In this document: piece by piece, positions 15,122 through 23,600 of the stretch | Position numbering within the stretch: position 1 is the first letter of the stretch | How the letters are laid out: the number at the start of each line of letters is the position of its first letter | DNA from: an uncultured Verrucomicrobiota bacterium | GTDB lineage: Bacteria; Verrucomicrobiota; Verrucomicrobiia; Opitutales; Opitutaceae | DNA length: 35,036 bases | Direction: 5' to 3' | Assembly: GCA_903960515.1 (NCBI GenBank) | Contig: CAJCBL010000144.1 | Location: 1-35,036, forward strand | Program-made: the position numbers and the translations under genes | The notes under the pieces: generated by a model | What the model saw: only the letters and a program-made list of their open reading frames with translations | What the model was told of the DNA's origin: nothing | Databases searched by the model: none

Positions 15122-16720
15122 ATGCGCTCCCTCCTCCTCGCCCTCCTCGCGCTTCCCGCCCTCGCCCTCGCCCAGGGCTCGCTCACCCCGGCAGCCGCCC
15201 CGGCGCCGACGATGAAAACCCTCGCCCAGATCGAGCCCCGAATCCCGCTCGGCACCCCCGGCCAGACCACCACCACCCCGCTGGTCATCTCCAGCTCCGG
15301 CTCCTACATTCTCACCGGTAGGATCACCATCACCGCCGGCGACGCCATCACCATCAATGCCAGCGATGTCACCCTCGACCTCGGCGGCTTCACCCTCTCC
15401 TCCTCCGAGACGATCCCGACGGGCAGCGGCATCGTTCTGGCTCCCTCCGTGCGCAACATCACCATCCGCAACGGCATCATCCGCGGCAACGTCGTGTTCG
15501 CCGTCGGCTCCTTCGCCGGCACCGGCTTTGCCAACGGTATCTACTCCGTCAGCACCGCCAACACCGTGGTGGAGGATGTCGCCGTCCGCGGGGTGGCCCA
15601 GCACGGCATCTTCTACGTGGGCATCATCCGCAACTGCTCGGCCAGCGTCTGCGGCGACCGCAGCCTCCAGGCCGAGAGCGTCACCAACTCCCGCGCCGAC
15701 ACCTGCGGTAACTACGGGATCCGCGGCGCCACCCTCGAGAACTGCTCAGCCACGATGACCACCGGCGGCACCGCCATCCTCGCCACCCACACCGCCACCG
15801 ATTGCTACGGCTCTACCACCGGAGGCACCGGGGTGAGCGCCCTCACCGCCACCAACTGCTCCGGGGTCAGCGCTACCGGCACCGGCATCGCCGCTACCAA
15901 CGTTGCCAACTGCCGCAGGGTCAGCAGCAGCGGCACCGGCATCAGCGCCATCACCGTATCCAACAGCTCGGGCCAGAGCACCTCCGACACCGGCCTTGAC
16001 GCCACCTCCGCCTCCAACTGCTCCGGCGACAGCACCTCCGGCATCGGCCTGCGCGCCCTCACCGCCAACGACTGCCACGCCACCACCGACACCGGTGCCT
16101 ACGGCCTATTTGCCATCCACACCGCCCAGAACAGCCGCGGCACCATCGCCACCGGCGGCGCCACCGCCTCCTACGCCCTCTACGCCAAGACTGCCCTCAA
16201 CTGCGTGGGCAATATCGATACCGTGGTGCCAACCCCGGCAACCTGCTACGGCCTCTACGCCTACGCCGCCGCCAACTGCTACGCCACCAGCCCCACCGGC
16301 TACGGTCTGCGCGCCGCCTTCACCGCCACCAACTGCTACGGGGCGAGCCCCTCCGGCGCCGGCCTCGATGCCTCCACGGCCGACGCCTGCTACGGCTCCA
16401 GCACCTCCGGCTACGGCCTGCGCGCCAACCTCGCCAGCAACAGTCACGGATACACCGTCTCCGGCACCGGCCTCGTCGGCGCCCTCGCCGCCACCAATTG
16501 CAGCGGCCAAAGCACCTCCGGCATCGGCCTCTCCGCCCGCAACGCGAGCAATTGCTTCGGCCAAAGCACCTCCGGCGACTACGGGCTCCTTGCCTACGGC
16601 ACCGCCAATGGCTGCACCGGCCAACGTGTCGGAGGTGTCGCCATCGCCGGGAACATCGCCATCGGCTGCACTTCCGGCGGCGGCACCATCGAGTCCCTCA
16701 ACCGCTACAACATGCCGTGA
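15122..16720 (+). CDS. Secreted beta-helix repeat protein 9
   Basis: The product has 532 residues. The signal peptide is at 1-18 (ALALA). The constant module contains LTPAAAPAPTMKTLAQIE, RIPLGTPGQ, GSYILTGRITITAG and VTLDLGGFTLSS. NITIRNGIIRGN follows. A long run of regular rungs comes next (ATNCSGVSATGTGIAATN, ASNCSGDSTSGIGLRALT, ASNCFGQSTSGDYGLLAY), followed by the IAIGCTSGGG segment common to nearly all paralogues, and the tail NRYNMP. It is the last gene of the array; the next gene encodes an unrelated secreted protein. Function is unknown, with the same inference of an extracellular fibre or adhesin. Confidence 0.85.
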   Translation: MRSLLLALLALPALALAQGSLTPAAAPAPTMKTLAQIEPRIPLGTPGQTTTTPLVISSSGSYILTGRITITAGDAITINASDVTLDLGGFTLSSSETIPTGSGIVLAPSVRNITIRNGIIRGNVVFAVGSFAGTGFANGIYSVSTANTVVEDVAVRGVAQHGIFYVGIIRNCSASVCGDRSLQAESVTNSRADTCGNYGIRGATLENCSATMTTGGTAILATHTATDCYGSTTGGTGVSALTATNCSGVSATGTGIAATNVANCRRVSSSGTGISAITVSNSSGQSTSDTGLDATSASNCSGDSTSGIGLRALTANDCHATTDTGAYGLFAIHTAQNSRGTIATGGATASYALYAKTALNCVGNIDTVVPTPATCYGLYAYAAANCYATSPTGYGLRAAFTATNCYGASPSGAGLDASTADACYGSSTSGYGLRANLASNSHGYTVSGTGLVGALAATNCSGQSTSGIGLSARNASNCFGQSTSGDYGLLAYGTANGCTGQRVGGVAIAGNIAIGCTSGGGTIESLNRYNMP

Positions 16721-16749
16721 GCAGGTAGCGACGAGATCGGTCCGGCCTG

Positions 16750-16791
16750 CTCCTGCTCATTCTCGTTCCCATTCTCGCTCTCGTTCTCTCC
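16750..16791. repeat. Hexamer tandem repeat (CTCGTT type)
   Basis: Seven consecutive period-6 units: CTCCTG, CTCATT, CTCGTT, CCCATT, CTCGCT, CTCGTT, CTCTCC. The tract lies 29 bp after the last beta-helix gene in the 221-bp gap before the next gene. It is one of several short-period repeat types used as spacers here. Confidence 0.7.
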
Positions 16792-16865
16792 CAGCGGTAG
16801 CGAGTATCAAGTAGCGGGGGCCACGCCACCAATCCTCTCCTTCGTCGCTTCCTCGGGGCTCAACA

Positions 16866-16895
16866 TTGAGAGTTGAGAGTTCAGCGATCAGAGTT
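16866..16895. repeat. Heptamer spacer repeat (TTGAGAG type)
   Basis: TTGAGAG, TTGAGAG, TTCAGCG, ATCAGAG, then TTCC: two perfect and two decayed 7-bp units, ending about 45 bp before the next gene. Confidence 0.55.
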
Positions 16896-16941
16896 CCCCG
16901 CCGCCCATCCGCCTCATTGGTCACTCATCCGCCCCTCCTCC

Positions 16942-18021
16942 ATGTACCGCGCCGCCTGCACCGCCCTCCTCCTCTCCGCCGCCGCCACCATCGCCCACCC
17001 AGCCGCGCCGCAGGCCCTCGTCGTCGAGGCCAACTGGACACGCTTCGACCAGCGCACCGACCTGCGCTACTGGCACCTCGGCACGCAGACGCGCATCGAG
17101 TCCACCGACACCGACAAGCCCGATCCCTACCTCCTGATCGACACCGCGCAGGACCAGCGCCTCACCGTCTACCGCCACAACAGCTCCTGGCGCTGCGACC
17201 CGCTCGAACCCACACCCCGTGCCACGCCCGGAATGCCCGGCCGTCCCACCGCGCCGCAACCTCCGCCCGGTATCGGGCCGCAGGGCACCATCGGTCCGCG
17301 CGATCTTCCCGACGCCGGCCGGCCCGGGATGCCCGGGAAGCCGCAGATGCCGACGATGCCTCCGCCTCCCACCGGTATCCGACCACAACCACAGACTTCG
17401 GTTACACCTGGGGCGCCCGCTCCCCAGGCCGGTATCGGTCCACAGGGCACACTCGGTCCTCGCAGCGGCGCTGGTGCGGCAGCGATGCCCGGCATCCCGG
17501 TACAACCCGGCATGCCCATCCGCCCGGAAATGCCCCCGATGCCAGCCGGGGTTGGCCCGCAGAGCGGAGTCGGCCCCGGCGCGATGCCCCCGATGCCCGG
17601 TGCCGGCATGGGCGTGGGTATGGGAGGCGGCATGCCCATGCCCGGCCGTGAGCAAGCGCCCTCGCTCACCAAAACCGAGGAGTCCCAAACCCTGCTCGGC
17701 CGCACTGCCGTCAAGTACACTCTCGCCGGACGCATGATGGAGACGGTCGAAATCTGGGCCGTGCCCGACGCCGATTTTGGCCCCTTCTTTGCCTACCGCC
17801 CCCATCCCCCGCACCGCTTCGGCCCGGTGGACCTCCAGGACCAGTGGGATGCCCTCGTTCGGCGCGAGGGGCTGTTCCCCCTGCTCGCGATCTTCAAGCA
17901 GGGGGAGCGCGAGATCGGGCGCTTCACTGTGACCAAGCTCGATACCCGCGAGGTTGCCGAGCCAGCCGCCTTCTTCGCGCCACCGCCGGCCTACTACAAG
18001 AGCCCGCCCGATCCGTTCTGA
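16942..18021 (+). CDS. Secreted Gly/Pro/Met-rich protein with DUF4412-like C-terminal domain
   Basis: The 359-residue product starts with a likely signal peptide (about 1-18). A small N-terminal domain (about 25-85) contains RYWHLGTQTRIES. About 145 residues of low complexity follow (roughly 92-238), built from GMPG, GIGPQGTIGPR, MPPMP and similar units, collagen-like in look though not strictly Gly-x-y. The C-terminal domain (about 240-359) reads LGRTAVKYTLAGRMMETVEIW and ends RFTVTKLDTREV...FFAPPPAYY. This resembles the end of DUF4412-type secreted proteins (FxVTxI...LFxxPxGY), a family of unknown function. The ATG at 16942 is preferred because it begins the signal peptide; the upstream in-frame region is heptamer repeat. 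It stands alone between the beta-helix array and parC. Confidence 0.72.
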   Translation: MYRAACTALLLSAAATIAHPAAPQALVVEANWTRFDQRTDLRYWHLGTQTRIESTDTDKPDPYLLIDTAQDQRLTVYRHNSSWRCDPLEPTPRATPGMPGRPTAPQPPPGIGPQGTIGPRDLPDAGRPGMPGKPQMPTMPPPPTGIRPQPQTSVTPGAPAPQAGIGPQGTLGPRSGAGAAAMPGIPVQPGMPIRPEMPPMPAGVGPQSGVGPGAMPPMPGAGMGVGMGGGMPMPGREQAPSLTKTEESQTLLGRTAVKYTLAGRMMETVEIWAVPDADFGPFFAYRPHPPHRFGPVDLQDQWDALVRREGLFPLLAIFKQGEREIGRFTVTKLDTREVAEPAAFFAPPPAYYKSPPDPF

Positions 18022-18025
18022 ATAG

Positions 18026-18058
18026 ATCGGTCTGATCCGACCGCTCGGACCGCTCCGG
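18026..18058. repeat. Heptamer-like GATCGGTC/TCGGACCG spacer repeat
   Basis: Decayed 7-bp units (GTCTGAT, CCGACCG, CTCGGAC, CGCTCCG) begin just after the stop at 18021. They resemble the tract at 1625-1656. There is no T run. Confidence 0.4.
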
Positions 18059-18175
18059 CCGCGCGGCCATTTCGCCGAGGTCTTTTCCTCGCTTGCAGGC
18101 CGCACACACCGCGTGCTCCCTGAGGGGTTTCAGAACTGCGCGCCCCTCCGGTGCCGCGCCCGTACTCTCCCGTCC

Positions 18176-20476
18176 ATGCCCAAACGGAAAAAAGATTCCG
18201 AACAGCCCGAGCTGAACTTCGACGCCTCCGGCGCCGCTATCCCTGCGCCCAGGTCCACCGAACACGGAGACGAGAAACCGGAGGCCGGAAACCGGGGATC
18301 GGAAACCGGAGACCGGAAGCCGGAGACTGGCTGCCCAATTCCCGGGGCGGCATCGGAGCTGCCCATCGTAACCCAAGGCACGCCCACGGACTCCGCAGCC
18401 GGGGATGATACCGGTGAGCCTTCTCTTGAGTCCCCGAGCACGGAGCTCGGCGTCCCGCCCCCGCCGGCCGCCCCGCAGCCGCTGCTGCCCGCCAGCGACG
18501 ACCCCGCCCCGCTAGCCCAGGCCTACCGCGGCTGGTTCCTCGAATACGCCAGCTACGTAATCCTCGACCGCGCCGTGCCCCATGTCGACGACGGCCTCAA
18601 GCCCGTACAGCGCCGCATCCTCCACACGCTTTGGGAGATGGACGACGGCCGCTTCCACAAGGTCGCCAACGTAGTGGGCGCCTGCATGCGCTTCCATCCC
18701 CATGGCGACGCCTCCATCGGCGCCGCCCTCGTGCACCTGGGCCAGCGCCGCTGGCTGGTGGAACCGCAAGGCAACTACGGCAACATCCTCACCGGCGACG
18801 GTGCCGCCGCCCCCCGTTACATCGAGGCCCGGCTCACCCCCTTCGCCAAGGAGGTGCTCTTCAACCCCAAGACCACCCCGTGGCAACTCAGCTACGACGG
18901 GCGAGCCAAGGAACCGGTGACGCTCCCGGCCAAGTTCCCCCTCGTGCTCCTCGAGGGCGCCGAGGGCATCGCCGTGGGCCTCTCGACCAAGATCCTGCCC
19001 CACAATTTCAACGACCTCTGCCACGCCGCCATCAACCACCTTCAGGGGAAACGCTTCCGTTTCTTCCCCGACTTTCCCACCGGCGGCATCGCCGACTTCG
19101 CCGAGTACAACGACGGCGAGCGCGGCGGTAAGGTGAAGATCCGCGCCCGCATCGAGGTACGTTCCAAATACCTCCTCGCGATCACCGAGCTGCCGTTCGG
19201 CACCACCACCGAGTCGCTCATCGAGTCGATCCTGGCCGCCAACGCCAAGGGCAAGCTCAAGGTCCGCCACATCGACGACAATACCGCCGAGAAGGTCGAG
19301 ATCCTCGTCCACCTGCCCCAGGGCGCCGACGCCGAGCAGCTCATCCAGCAGCTCTACGTATTCACCGCCTGCCAGCAGTCCATCTCCCCGGCGGCCTGCG
19401 TGATCGACCGCATCAAGTCCGCCGACGGCCGCTCCGAGCACGACAAGCCCGTGTTCACCAGCGTCTCCGAGATCTTGCGCCGCTCGGTCGACGCCACCGT
19501 AGCCCTCCTCAAGCTGGAACTGGAGATCCTCCTGGGCGAGCTCGAGCAGCAGTGGCACTGGGATTCCCTCGAGCGCATCTTCATCGAGGAGCGCATCTAC
19601 CGGCGCATCGAGAAATCGGAAACCTGGGAGAACGTGCTCGCCGAGATCCACGAGGGCCTCAAGCCCTTCCTCAAGCAGTTGCGCCGCCCCGTGGCCGACG
19701 ACGACGTCACCCGCCTCACCGAGATCCGCATCAAACGCATCTCCAAATACAACCGCTTCCAGGCCGATACCCAGATCAAGAAGATCGAGGCCGACATCAA
19801 GGCGGCGCAGGCCCACCTCAAGGCCCTCAACGCCTACGCCATCGCCTGGTTCGAGCGTCTCGCCGAGAAGTACGGCAAGGGCGTGAAGCGGCGCACCACC
19901 TACGACGAGATCGAGCAGATCAGCGCCCACGCCGTAGTCTCCACCAACCAACGCCTCTACGTCGACCGCGAGCAGGGCTTCATCGGCCTCAACTGGCGCC
20001 AGCACGACTATATCGCCGACTGCTCCATCCTCGACGATGTGTTGTGCATCATGGCCGACGGCTCCCTGAAGGTCTCCCGCGTGGCCGACAAGGTATTCAT
20101 GGGGCGCGACATCGTACATGTCTCCATCGTACCCAAGGAGGCGGATACCACCGTCTACACCCTCGTCTACCAGGACAAGGAGAGCGGCAAGGCCTTCATC
20201 AAGCGCTTCCAACTGGGCGGCTTCACCCGCGACAAGCTCTACACCCTGGCCTCCTCCGAGGGCTCCCACGTCGTCTGGCTCGACGTAGCCCGCTCCCCGG
20301 CCGAGATGCCCGTGAAGCTCCTCGTAGCCCTCGACGGCCGCAGCGGCGCCCGGGTGCGCGACTTCGAGTTCGACGCCTCCGAACTCGGCATTTCCAGCCG
20401 CTCGGCCAAGGGAGTCACCCTCTCGAAATGGCCGGTCAAATCGGTCAAAGTTATCAACCTGTCCCTTCGCGGCTGA
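18176..20476 (+). CDS. parC: DNA topoisomerase IV subunit A (ParC-type)
   Basis: The 766-residue product is the DNA-cleaving subunit of a type IIA topoisomerase. After a low-complexity N-terminal extension (about 1-110), the catalytic region starts with YRGWFLEYASYVILDRAVP and VDDGLKPVQRRILH. It continues with ACMRFHPHGDASIGAALVHL (winged helix), then GDGAAAPRYIEARLTPFA. Tyr215 in this last motif is the expected DNA-linking tyrosine. The tower, a coiled-coil segment (about 470-560) and a short C-terminal domain follow. The strict gyrase box (QRRGGKG) is absent, and the C-terminus (YQDKESGKAFIKRFQ, FTRDKLYTLASSEGS) resembles ParC of Bacteroidetes and Chlamydiae, so ParC fits better than GyrA. 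Its partner ParE is not adjacent. The start at 18176 is the first ATG giving a plausible Lys-rich N-terminus. The extension contains a period-7 DNA repeat (18274-18329). Confidence 0.93.
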   Translation: MPKRKKDSEQPELNFDASGAAIPAPRSTEHGDEKPEAGNRGSETGDRKPETGCPIPGAASELPIVTQGTPTDSAAGDDTGEPSLESPSTELGVPPPPAAPQPLLPASDDPAPLAQAYRGWFLEYASYVILDRAVPHVDDGLKPVQRRILHTLWEMDDGRFHKVANVVGACMRFHPHGDASIGAALVHLGQRRWLVEPQGNYGNILTGDGAAAPRYIEARLTPFAKEVLFNPKTTPWQLSYDGRAKEPVTLPAKFPLVLLEGAEGIAVGLSTKILPHNFNDLCHAAINHLQGKRFRFFPDFPTGGIADFAEYNDGERGGKVKIRARIEVRSKYLLAITELPFGTTTESLIESILAANAKGKLKVRHIDDNTAEKVEILVHLPQGADAEQLIQQLYVFTACQQSISPAACVIDRIKSADGRSEHDKPVFTSVSEILRRSVDATVALLKLELEILLGELEQQWHWDSLERIFIEERIYRRIEKSETWENVLAEIHEGLKPFLKQLRRPVADDDVTRLTEIRIKRISKYNRFQADTQIKKIEADIKAAQAHLKALNAYAIAWFERLAEKYGKGVKRRTTYDEIEQISAHAVVSTNQRLYVDREQGFIGLNWRQHDYIADCSILDDVLCIMADGSLKVSRVADKVFMGRDIVHVSIVPKEADTTVYTLVYQDKESGKAFIKRFQLGGFTRDKLYTLASSEGSHVVWLDVARSPAEMPVKLLVALDGRSGARVRDFEFDASELGISSRSAKGVTLSKWPVKSVKVINLSLRG
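18274..18329 (+). repeat. Heptamer repeat inside the parC coding region
   Basis: Eight 7-bp units in a row: GAAACCG, GAGGCCG, GAAACCG, GGGATCG, GAAACCG, GAGACCG, GAAGCCG, GAGACTG. Three units make 21 bp, so the tract encodes a seven-residue pattern (EKPEAGN, RGSETGD, RKPETGC). It resembles the heptamer spacer repeats found between genes, but lies in the non-conserved N-terminal extension of ParC. Confidence 0.8.
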
Positions 20477-20584
20477 CCCGCCGCGCCGCCCCTCCGACCA
20501 GCCCCATCCTCCCTCATCGCCGCCTCGCTCCGCCGGCCCATTTTCAGCATCCCCACGCTTCGCCCACGAAATCCTAAGAGGGCA

Positions 20585-20610
20585 TTGACCTAGGTTTTAA
20601 AACGTATGGT
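20585..20610 (+). promoter_or_regulatory. Weak promoter candidate upstream of the PilM-like/TonB/PEGA gene
   Basis: TTGACC at 20585 and TATGGT at 20605 resemble -35 and -10 hexamers, but the 14-base spacing is short. A locally AT-rich stretch (GGTTTTAAAACG) lies between. The gap from parC is 206 bp and the gene starts at 20683. The call rests on base composition and one good -35 match only. Confidence 0.25.
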
Positions 20611-20682
20611 GTGGAGCTTCAGCGCATCAGAGATGCTGGTCTGCGTCGCCCAGCCCCCATTCAGTCTCCCGAATCTAACGTC

Positions 20683-23600
20683 ATGAACCCTAGTGCTTCC
20701 GCTTCCGCGTCGAACTCCGCCGGCTCCAGCCAGGGCGGAGACACACCTGCAACGCACCTCGTAGAGCTCACGGGGAACACCGTGCAAGTGCTCAAGGTCG
20801 ATGCCGGAGCGGTGACCCTGTCGCGTAACGCCGCACTGGACAACAAGGCCATCCTCGAACTGCTGCTCAACGAAGCCGCCGCCGACTGGCAGGAGAACGG
20901 ATGGTCGGCTTCGGTTTCCAGCTTCCTGCCCTCCGCCTCCTGGCACATCGTAACCGAAGAGCAGGTACGAGCGGTGGGCGGCGACGCCACCCTGGGCGCT
21001 CTCGCCCACACCCTTCCCCACGGCTTCGCCGGCAACACGGTCGTGGCCGGTTGCACAGCAGGCAAGGGCGCCCCGGTGGAGACCGGCGGCGAGAACCGCT
21101 GGCTGGTAGCGGTGGCACCTTCCGAGGGTCTCGATAAGGTCATGACGCTGGCGGAGCGCTGCAAACTGCGCCCCAACCCCATCGGCCCCGGCGCGCTCGA
21201 CCATATCGGGGCGATCAGCCGCCTGCTCAGCGTCACCGGTCAAGAGTCTGTCGCCCTCTGGGAACTGGGCCTGGAGCGCTCCCATCTCTTTCTTGTCAGC
21301 GCCGCCGGGGTAGAGGCAGTCGTGCCCTGCGAGATCAAGCTCAGCGATATTTGGGAAGCCATCCGAGTGGAGCTCAACCTCAAGTATCAACTCGCCGCCG
21401 CCCGCCTCTTCTACGGCGATCTATTCGATTTTTCCGACGCCGCCCCCCGCATTGCCGGCCAGCTCGCCCCGGCGCTGACCGCCGCCCTGGACGCCCTGCC
21501 GACCAAGGGCGAGAAGCCCGCCTTTGCCTGCGCCGGCCTCACGCCCACGCAGAACTGGCTCGTCAATCATGTAGCCGCCGCGTTGGGCACGACCAACTGG
21601 CAGCCTGATCCGGAGACAGCCCTGAGCGAGCTCGGGCTGCACGTAGCCGGCGACCTCCTACCCGGACAGCTCACGCCGGCCTCGTTCGGCCTGTTGCATC
21701 GCGCCTCCGCGAATGCCAAGGGCACCAGTTTGTGGAAGCCGGTTTGGCATCCTGCCAGCGCCGCCAACTTCCGTATCGCGCTGCCTGTGGCACCCAAGGC
21801 CATAGCGCCCGTAGCCGCGCCGAAGGCGGCCGAGCCCGTAAAGGCTGCCCCTCAGCCCGCCAAGCCCGCCCCGATTCCCGCGCCTATCGCTGCGCCCAGG
21901 CCGGCCGCCAAGGTCCCCACTCCTGTACCACGGGCAATCCAGCCCTCGCCCAAGCTGGCCGCCCCGGCCCAGGCCCCGGCTGCGAAGGCTCCTGCTCCCG
22001 CCCCCGCTCAGGCGCAGGCGCCTGTAGCCCCAGCTCCTGCACCCGCTCCGGCGGCGAAAGCGCCGGCCCCAGCCTTGGCTCCCGCCCCCGCCACTGTAGC
22101 CAAGGCTACGGTACCGCAGCCCATCAAGCCCGCTGAGGCGCCCAAGCCGGCAGCTCCCGCTCCGGCGCTGACGCTGGCAAAACCTGCCCAGCCGGCAGCC
22201 CAGCCTGCGGCCAAAGCTCCCCAGCCTCAGCCCGCGCTTCAGCCTGCGCCCGCTCCAAAAGCTCCGGCTCAAGCGGCCGTCCAAGCGGCAGCCAAAGCTC
22301 CCGCCCCTCAGCCGGCTCCGGCAGCCAAAGCTCCGGCGCTATCCGATTCCCAGCCCGCTGCCAAGGCCCCCGCTGCACCGGTCTCAGCCTCCGGCAAGGT
22401 TTCCACCCCTACGACTCCCGCCCAACCCGCAGCGAAGAAGAAGTCACCGATGGCACTCATCGGGGGTATCGCCGCTGCCGTTATCATCGGCGCAGGCGTG
22501 TTCTTCTTCTGGCAGCAGAACCAAGCCGCCAAACGTGAGGCCGCGATGGTTGCGGCCGCCAAGGCCCAAGCTGCGGAAGCCGCCAAGATCGAGGCCGAGC
22601 GCGCTGCGGAGGCCCTGCAGGTAGCACAGTCCGAGGCGGCCCGTCTCCGCGCGGAGGCCGAACGCAATGCCGCCATCGCCGCCGAGAACGACCAGCGCCA
22701 GCAGGATGCCGATCGTCGAGCGCGGGAAGCCCAGGAAGCACTCGCTCGCGCCCCGGGCGTGATCTTGGTGACCTCCGATCCGATCGGTGCCGAAGTCGTT
22801 GTAGACGGTGCCACTCCGCAGGTAACCCCGGCGGTCATCACCAATGTGGCCCCAGGCCTGAGGAAGGTCACCCTCCGCCTTCCCGGTTACGAAAGCGTCG
22901 AGCAGCTCGCTCAGATCAAGGGTGCCCAGACCCTGGATATGGGGACGGTTTCCCTCCAGCGCCTCTTCGGCGAACTGATGCTGCGCAGCGAGCCAGCTGA
23001 TGCCGAGTTCGCCGTCTACCCAGCCAGTGCCCTGGAAGGCACGCCGCTGCGTACCGGCCGCACCCCCGGACGAGTCAACAACCTGCAGCCCGGCGAGTAC
23101 GTAATCAAATTCACCCGCCAAGGCCTGTTGCCGACCTCCGAGCACGCCACTATCACCGGCAAGGAAATCATCGACGTTAACAGCACCTTCATCGTTGGCG
23201 GGGTTTCACTCACCAGCAATCCCGTGGGGGCCACGGTGAGCATGAACGGGGAAACGCTGGGCATCACCCCGATCGTGCGCCCCAATCAGGCACCCGGCAC
23301 CGCCACCTTCGAGTTCACCCTTCCCAACCACGAGACGCAGAAGCTCACCGGGGAGATTACGAACAAGGATACCCTTCGCCTTCATGCCGAGATGCTCAAT
23401 GTCGACCGTATCGCCAAGAAGGATGAAGTGAAGACGGCGGTAAAGATCATCAAGCCCGTCATGCCCGAGATCCCGGCCGAGCTGGCCCCGATCAAGGGTG
23501 AGGTGGTGCTCTCCGTTGTCGTCACCAGGAAGGGCACCATCAGTGATATCCGTGTGGACAAGTCCTCCAACCCGGCCCTCACCGACCCCTGCCTGAAGGC

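Noticed and set aside
7593-16720. Regularly spaced repeats of about 54 bp resembling a CRISPR array
   Set aside because: The repeats are in frame, translate to 18-residue protein rungs, vary in sequence and have no constant direct repeat with unique spacers. No cas gene is present.
704-16720. Prophage or integrative element containing the surface-protein array
   Set aside because: No integrase, phage structural gene, flanking tRNA or direct-repeat attachment sites are visible; composition matches the housekeeping genes nearby.
18512-20269. Long open frame antisense to parC
   Set aside because: It is a composition shadow of a high-GC gene: Gly/Ala/Val/Asp/Leu-rich, without domains, opposite a clearly functional topoisomerase gene.
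18176-20476. Assignment as gyrase subunit A
   Set aside because: No gyrase box is visible and the C-terminal region is short and ParC-like, so topoisomerase IV is the better call, though a dual-function enzyme cannot be excluded.
20867-22378. Antisense frames over the Ala/Pro linker of the PilM-like/TonB/PEGA gene
   Set aside because: They are low-complexity products of the repetitive linker codons; the sense frame carries the recognisable domains.
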